Positions 1-6,143 of a stretch of 14,011 nucleotides of DNA are shown here, piece after piece. The stretch's first letter is position 1. Every line of letters begins with the position of its first letter. The stretch is from an archaeon (GTDB lineage: Archaea > Asgardarchaeota > Hermodarchaeia > Hermodarchaeales > Hermodarchaeaceae). The DNA is taken from assembly GCA_016550415.1 (NCBI GenBank), contig JABXGU010000106.1:1-14011 (forward strand), written 5' to 3'. The position numbers and the translations under genes were made by a program. Under the pieces are notes generated by a model. The model saw only the letters and a program-made list of their open reading frames with translations, was not told the DNA's origin and made no database searches.

Positions 1-1001
1 GCAAAGGGAATAAGAGGAGCCAAGTATGCTGGCGTTTCTTCAACTTTGATTATATCCTCTTCAAATACAGTGGCTAGGTCATTATCAATGATGAATTGCT
101 TTGCCTCTTCTATAGCTGTTCGTGTTGCGACTAATACCTCTTCAAATGTCTTTGGCGTATCCTTCTCGATTGCAGCCATAACCTCTTCAAAGCTTTTATT
201 AGGATCGATTTGAGCGGCTAATTTTCTTCTTTCTTTTTTGAGCTCTTTGAGGGATTGGATTCCAAAATGCAGGATTTCTTCAGAGGTCATCCCAAGTCCT
301 CTGAGTTGAATCATTTGCTCAAATCGCTTTTTCCCTAGTGCCCAATCCTTAATTGCATTAGCTTGAAGTTGCTGAAGCCATGCAATATGCTCCTTTAATG
401 GTTCTTCAAGTGCAGCTACTGCTTTCTCCAAATCCTCTTGGAGCTTATCAGGAATTTGCCCCTTACCTATGATTACTATAAATTGAAAGAGACCAGGCAT
501 TTGTTGTGCGGATTCGAGAGCCATTTCAGTCCATAATTTTGCGGGTTTTGATTTTTCAAATCGTGTTCGAAATTCCTCTAGATAGCGTGGAACCATTCTA
601 AGCCGCGACAGAACCGCCTTCATTCGTTCCTCTAGGGGCGCATAGTCCTTCGAAATCATGGTAAAGAAACCCCCACTAAGAGTGGTAAAAGCATCCGGAT
701 TCAAGATCTTCTGACGTTGTAAATGAAGATAGAATTTCCACATTTCAAGGGTGTTCTCAAGGACTTGCCAATCGATCTTATTAGCATCATTTAGGGCATC
801 AAAGTTGATTGTGTCTTTCATACGGCGTACTATTTCTTTGAACAATTTTTCGATTTCAAAGTCGGGGGATAAATCGCCTTTCGAAAGTTGATGATCATAG
901 GGGTCATGTAGTCCTAATAGGCTTGCAACCTCTGGAAGGATATGAAATAATCGTTCATAAAACTCGTTTTTTAAGTTCTCAAACTTGGTGTCATCACTCA
1001 T
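1..1001 (-). CDS. DUF885-family putative metallopeptidase, 3' end outside window
   Basis: The minus strand is open from an ATG at 999-1001 to the window edge, giving 333 codons with no stop, so the N-terminal part is present and the C-terminus is missing. The protein is soluble, largely helical and charged, with no signal peptide. Residues 16-45 (ERLFHILPEVASLLGLHD and what follows) resemble the start of DUF885 proteins, in which a helical N-terminal half precedes a zinc-peptidase-like core. The HExxH-type motif expected there would lie beyond the window, so catalysis cannot be confirmed. The ATG is chosen because GAGGGTG lies about 8 bases upstream and a TATA-like element sits at 1050-1058. 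It is probably transcribed alone: the next gene upstream on this strand ends 201 bases away. The family assignment is from memory of the motif pattern and is moderately sure; a real gene is very likely. Confidence 0.72.
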   Translation of the reverse strand, partial: MSDDTKFENLKNEFYERLFHILPEVASLLGLHDPYDHQLSKGDLSPDFEIEKLFKEIVRRMKDTINFDALNDANKIDWQVLENTLEMWKFYLHLQRQKILNPDAFTTLSGGFFTMISKDYAPLEERMKAVLSRLRMVPRYLEEFRTRFEKSKPAKLWTEMALESAQQMPGLFQFIVIIGKGQIPDKLQEDLEKAVAALEEPLKEHIAWLQQLQANAIKDWALGKKRFEQMIQLRGLGMTSEEILHFGIQSLKELKKERRKLAAQIDPNKSFEEVMAAIEKDTPKTFEEVLVATRTAIEEAKQFIIDNDLATVFEEDIIKVEETPAYLAPLIPF

Positions 1002-1049
1002 TTTGCTACACCCTCGCTAAGGATAGAAAAGTGAATCAAGTTTAAATTT

Positions 1050-1058
1050 TTTTATATG
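1050..1058 (-). promoter_or_regulatory. TATA box of the DUF885-type gene
   Basis: On the minus strand this reads CATATAAAA, followed by an A/T-rich run. It lies about 50 bases before the ATG at 1001, which predicts a start of transcription near 1027 and a leader of about 25 bases containing the GAGGGTG ribosome binding site. Inferred from archaeal promoter spacing. Confidence 0.4.
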
Positions 1059-1070
1059 TACTTGAAAAAA

Positions 1071-1099
1071 GGGATTGGACGTTACCAAATGGGATTGGA
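1071..1099. repeat. Two 9-base direct repeats, 20-base period
   Basis: GGGATTGGA occurs at 1071-1079 and again at 1091-1099, exactly 20 bases (about two helical turns) apart. The pair lies just upstream of the TATA-like element of the minus-strand DUF885-type gene, where an archaeal activator or repressor could bind. No regulator is known for it; chance occurrence is possible. Confidence 0.4.
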
Positions 1100-1202
1100 G
1101 TAACAAGTTCTAAACACTCATTTCTTATTATTGGTATTGATAACTTTCCAACCTTGCTGGTAAAATGTAGCTAACTGTCAATATATCATGCAAGGCATTA
1201 GG

Positions 1203-1862
1203 TTACATCACTAGGAGTTCGAGTTGAATCAGACCGAACAGAATTAGGCTTAGTGTTATAATCGAGAGAGGAATGTCAAGTCTGCCTGCTCTTCTGAAGG
1301 GTAGAAAGAATGACGTCTTGCTTCTGTAATCAGTATGGTTTTCACCAAACTGCTTTGATAGGTATGAGTCTTCAATGAGAGCTAAAATGACATAGGCGCA
1401 CAATTCTGCATACCAGAGAATAATTGTTCCTTCAGGGGTTAGCCATCCAAGACCAAAGGTGACAGAGAGAAGCCAGTAGCTCCAAACAGTTAAGCCTAGG
1501 GTAAGTAGTAGGAAACCAGTGTACTGAGGGTGGCGAATAAAGTGGTAAGGTCCGGTCATTACAAGCCCTTGCTTTTTGTGCAATTGCAAGTAGATAGCGG
1601 AATAAAACACCAATACAAGACCAACCACGATCAAAGCATTCGTTAGCATTGCACCAGGCGACTGGGCAGTCCTTTGAATGAAAGCTATGAGTGCTTCACC
1701 TAAACTAAGCGGAAGCTGTGTGAAAAGAGCGACAAGATAAAGGACCATAGGAAGGGTCATTAAGCCAACATAAATGCCTAGCGGAGGAATTTGCTGAACA
1801 AGCGGAATCACATATCCGCTGACTGCCAGCATAGTTGTCCTTACCTTCTCAGCAATTGACAT
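1203..1862 (-). CDS. ICMT/PEMT-like integral membrane methyltransferase
   Basis: This 219-residue membrane protein has about five or six hydrophobic segments (roughly 28-48, 74-92, 115-137, 146-163 and 196-217). It carries the hallmark of the isoprenylcysteine carboxyl methyltransferase / phospholipid methyltransferase fold: GPYHFIRHPQYTG at 104-116 with His111, then E164, then FG at 172-173 and Tyr179 before FFLPF. In known members the conserved His, Tyr, Glu and Arg residues cradle S-adenosylmethionine at the cytosolic face. The substrate (lipid, isoprenoid or small thiol) cannot be told from the sequence. The extra C-terminal helix after residue 195 lies beyond the conserved core. The ATG at 1860-1862 is preceded by AGAGG about 11 bases upstream. 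It is monocistronic and divergent from the membrane protein gene at 2088. Confidence 0.8.
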   Translation of the reverse strand: MSIAEKVRTTMLAVSGYVIPLVQQIPPLGIYVGLMTLPMVLYLVALFTQLPLSLGEALIAFIQRTAQSPGAMLTNALIVVGLVLVFYSAIYLQLHKKQGLVMTGPYHFIRHPQYTGFLLLTLGLTVWSYWLLSVTFGLGWLTPEGTIILWYAELCAYVILALIEDSYLSKQFGENHTDYRSKTSFFLPFRRAGRLDIPLSIITLSLILFGLIQLELLVM

Positions 1863-1903
1863 TTATCATCAAGCCTCTAACCGATTACCTATCAATGACA
1901 CAC

Positions 1904-1915
1904 TTTATTCTATAG
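1904..1915 (-). promoter_or_regulatory. TATA-like element of the ICMT-like gene
   Basis: The minus strand reads CTATAGAATAAA here, 42-53 bases before the ATG at 1862. That predicts a leader of about 20-25 bases. Weak match, supported mainly by position. The rest of the 225-base divergent gap (1863-2087) holds the repeat and TATA box described below. Confidence 0.3.
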
Positions 1916-2017
1916 TTTTGAACACGATATTGCTGAATAGTGGTGGGAGGCTAATTGTGTTGTTGGGGTCGTTTCTTGCACTTTTTAGTTAGGTACAATT
2001 ACTAAATCGAAGATAAT

Positions 2018-2044
2018 TATCGCAAAGAACTTTGTATCGCAAAG
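2018..2044 (+). promoter_or_regulatory. Candidate operator: TATCGCAAAG direct repeat with interleaved dyad
   Basis: TATCGCAAAG occurs at 2018-2027 and 2035-2044 (17-base period). Between them the sequence forms dyads: CAAAG-AA-CTTTG at 2023-2034 and CTTTG-TATCG-CAAAG at 2030-2044. The repeat abuts the TATA box at 2045-2052, so bound protein would cover the TFB recognition element. The unit it precedes encodes its own winged-helix protein, which makes autoregulation the simplest inference. Confidence 0.5.
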
Positions 2045-2052
2045 TTTATATT
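2045..2052 (+). promoter_or_regulatory. TATA box of the membrane protein/winged-helix unit
   Basis: TTTATATT lies 36-43 bases before the ATG at 2088, predicting transcription start near 2074 and a short leader that would begin at or just before the GAGGT ribosome binding site at 2075-2079. This is a good archaeal promoter match in sequence and spacing. Confidence 0.55.
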
Positions 2053-2087
2053 TGATGCTGTGTAATAATCTCTTGAGGTAATTTCTG

Positions 2088-2702
2088 ATGACGGGCAAAA
2101 TTGACTTGAAGCAACTCGAACGTAAGGCTTACCTTTCCTATCATGAAGATGGTTTGGTAGACCTCTTCCTTGGTTTTGCAGCAATAACATTTGGGCTGTC
2201 TGTTCTCACTGAAATGGTGATTGTCCTGGCAGGATCAGTTATTGTTTGGCTCTTTGTTTATATTGCAGCAAAAAGGTTGATTACGGTTCCGCGGATTGGA
2301 ATTGTCGAATTCTCCTCTGAGCGGAAGTCTAGGCTTTCTACCCTTCTTTGGATTTTGGTTCTGGTCCAAATCATCAGTGTGTGCGTTTCTTTGCTTGCGT
2401 GGATGGTTCCTTTGGTTGCAACTATCATTATTTTGAATTATATGATTATCATTGGTTTAGTTGGGGCAGGTATATTCAGTATTATCGCCTACATGTCTGA
2501 TATTCAAAGATTCTATTTGTATGGCGTTGTTACTCTTGTTGTCTTTCTCGGAAGCTCCTTTTTCAATCTCATTTTCTATTTGCCCATGATGGCGGTCGGT
2601 GATTTTATAACAGGTTCTGGATTGTTTCTGCTATTTCGTTTTGTCCACAGATATCCGATTTCCAAAGAGGGTGAGGCTGATTATGCCGGACCAGAAACCT
2701 AG
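2088..2702 (+). CDS. Six-helix membrane protein partnered with a winged-helix regulator
   Basis: The 204-residue protein has a short charged N-terminus, then about six membrane segments (roughly 24-42, 43-61, 84-107, 110-136, 142-164, 165-185) and a polar tail. Two recognisable conserved-looking stretches are ERKAYLSYHEDGLVDLF at 11-27, just before the first helix, and PRIGIVEF at 68-75 in the loop after helix 2. I recall similar proteins in bacteria and archaea lying beside a small winged-helix protein, as here, but know no established biochemical role. The ATG is supported by GAGGT at 2075-2079 with 8 bases of spacing. Its last 20 bases overlap the next gene, so the two are probably translationally coupled. 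A role as membrane sensor or partner for the regulator is inference. Confidence 0.8.
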   Translation: MTGKIDLKQLERKAYLSYHEDGLVDLFLGFAAITFGLSVLTEMVIVLAGSVIVWLFVYIAAKRLITVPRIGIVEFSSERKSRLSTLLWILVLVQIISVCVSLLAWMVPLVATIIILNYMIIIGLVGAGIFSIIAYMSDIQRFYLYGVVTLVVFLGSSFFNLIFYLPMMAVGDFITGSGLFLLFRFVHRYPISKEGEADYAGPET

Positions 2703-3006
2703 CAGCGACGACCTGCACTCGATTATAGATGTTGACAGAGTTATCCATGAGCCAGCCAGGCTTTCCATCATGGCCTATCTCTTTGTCCTTGAAAGTGCAG
2801 ACTTTCTCTTTCTAAAACAACAAACCGGTCTGACTTGGGGCAATTTGTCATCTCACATTAGTAAGCTGGAGGCTGCTGGTTACCTCAAAGTGGAGAAGAA
2901 ATTCATAGAAAAGAAACCTCACACAATGGTTCTTCTCACAAAAACAGGGCGAGAAGCTTTCCAATCATACCAACGCAGCATACAACACATATTCAAAGGA
3001 CTTTAA
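2683..3006 (+). CDS. Winged-helix transcriptional regulator (HTH_34/ArsR-like)
   Basis: This 107-residue protein is a single winged-helix domain. It reads IHEPARLSIMAYL at 21-33 (helix 1), a helix 2 region to about residue 50, a recognition helix TWGNLSSHISKLEAAGYL at 51-68, and a basic wing (EKKFIEKKPHTMVLLT) ending in TKTGREAF. This layout is that of small MarR/ArsR-like regulators of the HTH_34 type, usually dimers. There are no clustered Cys or His residues, so metal sensing is not indicated. The ATG at 2683 is preferred over a TTG at 2641 in the same frame, because the longer form lacks family similarity in its added residues and GGTGAGG lies just upstream of 2683. The start sits inside the membrane protein gene. 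The likely target is the repeat at 2018-2044. Confidence 0.85.
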   Translation: MPDQKPSSDDLHSIIDVDRVIHEPARLSIMAYLFVLESADFLFLKQQTGLTWGNLSSHISKLEAAGYLKVEKKFIEKKPHTMVLLTKTGREAFQSYQRSIQHIFKGL

Positions 3007-3029
3007 TTGCTATGGCATTATTTCCTTTA

Positions 3030-3045
3030 TTTCAACCATTTGAAA
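3030..3045. terminator. Hairpin and T-tract between convergent genes
   Basis: The 63-base gap between two convergent genes contains a perfect 6-base inverted repeat, TTTCAA-CCAT-TTGAAA, and a T5 run on the plus strand at 3060-3064. Archaeal termination depends mainly on T-tracts, so the plus-strand run is the better signal; the hairpin is weak and A/T-rich. Confidence 0.25.
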
Positions 3046-3069
3046 CCACATGAAGCTTATTTTTCGATT

Positions 3070-4074
3070 TCATACAATTCCGAATTGGATCCTATTATTC
3101 CGGAGATTCACCAAAGAAACAATATCATATTTGAAGTAGTATCTGTTGAGCGCTAGAGCGGGCATTGATTCAAGGGGTGATACATTTCCGAGCCATTTCA
3201 TGGCTTGAAAGAGAAGCGGCCAATCGGTTTCTTCATCATAGGGTTCGGGAAGGTATTCCGGAGCAAATTCCCAGCCATCACGATCACTTCGTTCTTCAAC
3301 TTCAGCGTGTGGACCAATCAGAAAAACTCTGCCAGCTCCATAATTGCAAGCTACAATTGCTGGGTCACCAGTTATGTCATATGTCCCTAAAATAGTGTAA
3401 TCAGCATTGTTGTAGGGCTGGACATATGGACCTCCTATGTAGATGATTTGGTAAGTTGCAGGAAGCAGATTGGTGACGGGGTGTGTATGGTCTACGATAT
3501 TGATTTGGGTCATTGCATAACCAGGTTCAGGTCGATCAGCAATTTCGAATATGGGTCCCCAAGCCACTCCTGGAAATAAGTCAAGGTTCAGTTCATCGCC
3601 TTCCACCTTATAATCCGGTGGCGGGTAGGCATCGTCGTCCATCCAGACCATATAATCACAAGCATAATAGGCACCAGCACAAATGCCAAAATAGCCTCCG
3701 CCATTAGTCACAAAGTCTTGAATCTGTGCTTTTCCTGCTAGGCCTACTTCACCCCAATAAGCTGGGTAATGGCCACCTGGCCAGATGAGCACATCATACT
3801 CTGCAAGGCACCCTGCTTGGATATCAGATCCGCGAACGGTTGTGAATTCACAGCCCATCCATTCGACTAGTTTAGGAATCATGATGTTATCAGCAGACCA
3901 AGCGCCTTCTCCGTTATAGTAAGCCACCCGAAGATCCTGCATTCGTCGACCAGCATAAAGATAAGCAAAATAAGTGTACAAAAAAGGAACACCAACCACA
4001 GCAAATACCAAAAACAAAACCAACACTAGGACAATAACAAAAATCCTGGACCTTCGCAACCTAATATCCACCAA
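3070..4074 (-). CDS. Membrane-anchored BPL_N / class I glutamine-amidotransferase-like protein
   Basis: A basic N-terminus (residues 1-10) and one long hydrophobic helix (11-39) anchor the protein; the domain from about 48 onward should face outside by the positive-inside rule. It resembles the BPL_N / class I amidotransferase fold: DVLIWPGGHYP at 94-104, a nucleophile elbow GYFGICAGAYYA at 127-138 with Cys132, and GPHAEVEE at 254-261 supplying His256 and an acidic residue (Glu258 or Glu260). A Cys-His-Glu triad is therefore possible. No ammonia-accepting partner domain is fused, and the substrate is unknown. The longest form starts with TTG at 4074. A TTG at 4059 (protein 5 residues shorter) has GGTGG 8 bases upstream, and the TATA box predicts transcription starting near 4074, so the shorter form or a leaderless start is plausible. 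It diverges from the ABC exporter. Confidence 0.78.
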   Translation of the reverse strand: MVDIRLRRSRIFVIVLVLVLFLVFAVVGVPFLYTYFAYLYAGRRMQDLRVAYYNGEGAWSADNIMIPKLVEWMGCEFTTVRGSDIQAGCLAEYDVLIWPGGHYPAYWGEVGLAGKAQIQDFVTNGGGYFGICAGAYYACDYMVWMDDDAYPPPDYKVEGDELNLDLFPGVAWGPIFEIADRPEPGYAMTQINIVDHTHPVTNLLPATYQIIYIGGPYVQPYNNADYTILGTYDITGDPAIVACNYGAGRVFLIGPHAEVEERSDRDGWEFAPEYLPEPYDEETDWPLLFQAMKWLGNVSPLESMPALALNRYYFKYDIVSLVNLRNNRIQFGIV

Positions 4075-4096
4075 TCTTTCAATGTGCTATTCGAAG

Positions 4097-4104
4097 GTAT
4101 AAAT
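4097..4104 (-). promoter_or_regulatory. TATA box of the amidotransferase-like gene
   Basis: The minus strand reads ATTTATAC here. Archaeal spacing places transcription start about 26 bases on, near 4074, which is the first candidate start codon. The message would be leaderless, or carry a leader of about 15 bases ending at the TTG at 4059. Confidence 0.45.
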
Positions 4105-4248
4105 GATTAAACTGGTAAGGCTGTTTATAGGCATAGAGTAGATGGAATTGTGAATTGCGGGTCCTAAAGTCATGGTAGGAGGGCAAGAAGGCGTTAAAAA
4201 GACTTGACCATGTCTTCCATGTTGTATGCGATTGGTTTTTACTATAAT

Positions 4249-4256
4249 TTTATATC
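4249..4256 (+). promoter_or_regulatory. TATA box of the ABC exporter operon
   Basis: TTTATATC lies 46-53 bases before the GTG at 4302, predicting a start near 4278 and a leader of about 24 bases. The 227-base divergent gap (4075-4301) otherwise contains only a weak AAGAC/GTCTT dyad at 4199-4216. Confidence 0.45.
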
Positions 4257-4301
4257 GTTGCCTAAAGAAGCGTTTTCCAATCTGCTAAGACTCCTTTTGT
4301 T

Positions 4302-6143
4302 GTGGGAGTGATTATCGTTAGCTCAACCAAGTACAAGAGTGCATCGAGGTATCAATTGTCGGCATTTCGCCGTTATCCCGGGCTAACTATTGTTAGTGTA
4401 AGTCTTGCTCTTTTTGCTGCATATCTCATGGTTTTACCGTCTTGGGTGATTGGAGATGCAACTGATGCTCTTCAGTATGCTGTAGCTCATGGATTGGGTT
4501 TGACGCCAGAGTTTGTTTATCTTTGCTGGGCTATTCTCGGAATTGCAGTGGTTCTGTTCATAACAATCGTTGGTGTTGGCTATGCCTTTGCAATCATTAC
4601 CCTTAGGTGGGAACGAGATGCACGCCAAGAGTTTTTTGAGATAATTCAGGATAATAGCATGACGTTTCATGACCAAGTTGATAGTAAGCAGTTGCTTGCT
4701 GTTGCAATGCAGGACGTTAGATGGGTTCGGTTTTCATTGAATCCTGCAATGCGGAATATTATCTCAGCTATGGGTTCTCTTGTGGTTGCTTCGATTTTCC
4801 TTGCACTAATTGATTTTTCGTTTGGATTGTTTCCCGTGCTTGGGCTGCTAATGTTGGTTGGTGCACCAATGTATGTTTATTTTGCTTACAGATATGCGAA
4901 TAAGGTGGAGCCGGTTCGACGTGCTCGTTCTGAACAGAATGAAAAATTGACGGCAGTCAGTCAGGAGGTGTTTAGGGGGATAGAGGTGGTTAGAGCCTTT
5001 GGAACTGAGAAGTTTGAGCAGGGAAAATTCAACAAAGTCTCAAAGGAATATGAGTACTTGCAGACACGCGAGGCTAGATTGGCTGCATTCTACATTCCAT
5101 CCCTAATTATGACCACCATCACTACGATTGCCTTTCTCTATGGCGCTTATCAAGTTCTACAAGGCATATTCGCAGTGGGAACCCTCGTTAAAATCGTGGG
5201 TTTACTCATCGCCTTTGATTCATTTAGCTTCATGTTGCCCCGTTTCCTGCTGGTCATTAGGGGCGGCTATGTCAATGCACAGCGTATCGTGAAAATTCTA
5301 AATTGGAAGGACCCTCTGAAGGAGCCAGAAAAACCTGTAACTGATGTGAACTGGGGCGGCGACATTGTCTTTGATAATGTCAGTTTCAGCTACACATCAA
5401 ATAATGGTCAAAACAATGCCTATGCGCTAAAGGGAATTAATTTCACAATTCCCAGCGGATCCAGAGTTGCCCTAATTGGAGGTCCTGGCTCAGGAAAGAG
5501 CACTATCTTGAAACTGCTACTTAGATTATATGACCCCACAGAGGGGAGGGTCTTGATAGGGGGTGTAGACCTCAGGAATGTCTGCACACATGATGTTCGT
5601 GATGCGGTGGGCTTAGTTGAACAAGACATTTTCCTTTTCAGAATGCGCGTTCGGGATAACATTGCCTTTGGACGCATAGGCGCAAGTGATGAAGAGGTAA
5701 TTTCAGCAGCGGAGAAAGCACAGGCACACAAATTCATTACCGAATTGCCAACTGGCTATGATACTGTCATAGGAGAACGAGGGGGGACCCTAAGTGGGGG
5801 TCAGCGGCAGCGCCTTGCCATTGCTAGAACAATAGTTCAAAACCCCAAGATACTCCTGCTAGACGACTCTGTGAGCGCCATAGATGCTCAAACTGAGTTT
5901 CAGCTAAGAAAAGCTTTGGATGAGGTGATGCAGGGGCGGACTAGCATTACAGTGACTCAAAGGCTTAGGACACTCCTTGAATCGGATCTCATCATCATTG
6001 TTGATAAGGGTCAACTTGTTGCGATGGGCACCCATGCTCAATTGATTGAAACCTCGGAAAGATACAGGCAGATTTTCGAGAGATTACCCGGTGCATTGTC
6101 CTATGCTCGAAGAATGACGAAGAGGGCGGGAGGTGCTAGTTAA
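4302..6143 (+). CDS. ABC exporter half-transporter with degenerate ATP site (TM287-like subunit)
   Basis: The 613-residue protein is a type I (type IV fold) ABC exporter half: six membrane helices over about residues 28-320, then a nucleotide-binding domain from about 353. It has Walker A GGPGSGKST at 393-401, Q-loop Gln441, and a perfect signature LSGGQ at 497-501. Two catalytic residues are changed. The Walker B motif ends DD (Asp522) where the catalytic Glu is expected, and the switch position reads VTQRL with Gln553 instead of His. These are the same changes seen in the degenerate half of heterodimeric exporters such as TM287/288, so this subunit supplies the non-hydrolysing site and donates its LSGGQ to the partner. 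The GTG at 4302 lacks a clear upstream ribosome site; GTG 4308 is an alternative. The stop codon overlaps the next start. Substrate unknown; likely a drug, lipid or peptide. Confidence 0.95.
   Translation: MGVIIVSSTKYKSASRYQLSAFRRYPGLTIVSVSLALFAAYLMVLPSWVIGDATDALQYAVAHGLGLTPEFVYLCWAILGIAVVLFITIVGVGYAFAIITLRWERDARQEFFEIIQDNSMTFHDQVDSKQLLAVAMQDVRWVRFSLNPAMRNIISAMGSLVVASIFLALIDFSFGLFPVLGLLMLVGAPMYVYFAYRYANKVEPVRRARSEQNEKLTAVSQEVFRGIEVVRAFGTEKFEQGKFNKVSKEYEYLQTREARLAAFYIPSLIMTTITTIAFLYGAYQVLQGIFAVGTLVKIVGLLIAFDSFSFMLPRFLLVIRGGYVNAQRIVKILNWKDPLKEPEKPVTDVNWGGDIVFDNVSFSYTSNNGQNNAYALKGINFTIPSGSRVALIGGPGSGKSTILKLLLRLYDPTEGRVLIGGVDLRNVCTHDVRDAVGLVEQDIFLFRMRVRDNIAFGRIGASDEEVISAAEKAQAHKFITELPTGYDTVIGERGGTLSGGQRQRLAIARTIVQNPKILLLDDSVSAIDAQTEFQLRKALDEVMQGRTSITVTQRLRTLLESDLIIIVDKGQLVAMGTHAQLIETSERYRQIFERLPGALSYARRMTKRAGGAS
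6128..6135 (+). promoter_or_regulatory. Strong Shine-Dalgarno for the second ABC gene
   Basis: GGGAGGTG lies inside the end of the first ABC gene, 7 bases before the ATG at 6143, within the TAATG stop-start overlap. It fixes the start of the second subunit and suggests efficient reinitiation, giving balanced amounts of the two halves. Confidence 0.7.

Noticed and set aside
2641..2682. Longer winged-helix protein starting at TTG 2641
   Set aside because: The added residues lie in the coding end of the membrane protein and carry no domain; the ATG at 2683 has a good ribosome site.
3165..3707. Three plus-strand frames (61-76 codons) opposite the amidotransferase-like gene
   Set aside because: They are antisense to a gene with clear catalytic motifs, have low-complexity basic products and no ribosome sites.
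4199..4216. AAGAC/GTCTT inverted repeat in the divergent region before the ABC operon
   Set aside because: Arms of only 5 bases with an 8-base centre are expected by chance in a 227-base region; not enough for an operator claim.
5420..5737. 105-codon minus-strand frame inside the first ABC gene
   Set aside because: It lies wholly within the nucleotide-binding domain coding sequence, whose motifs are intact; the minus-strand product shows no family features. A shadow frame.
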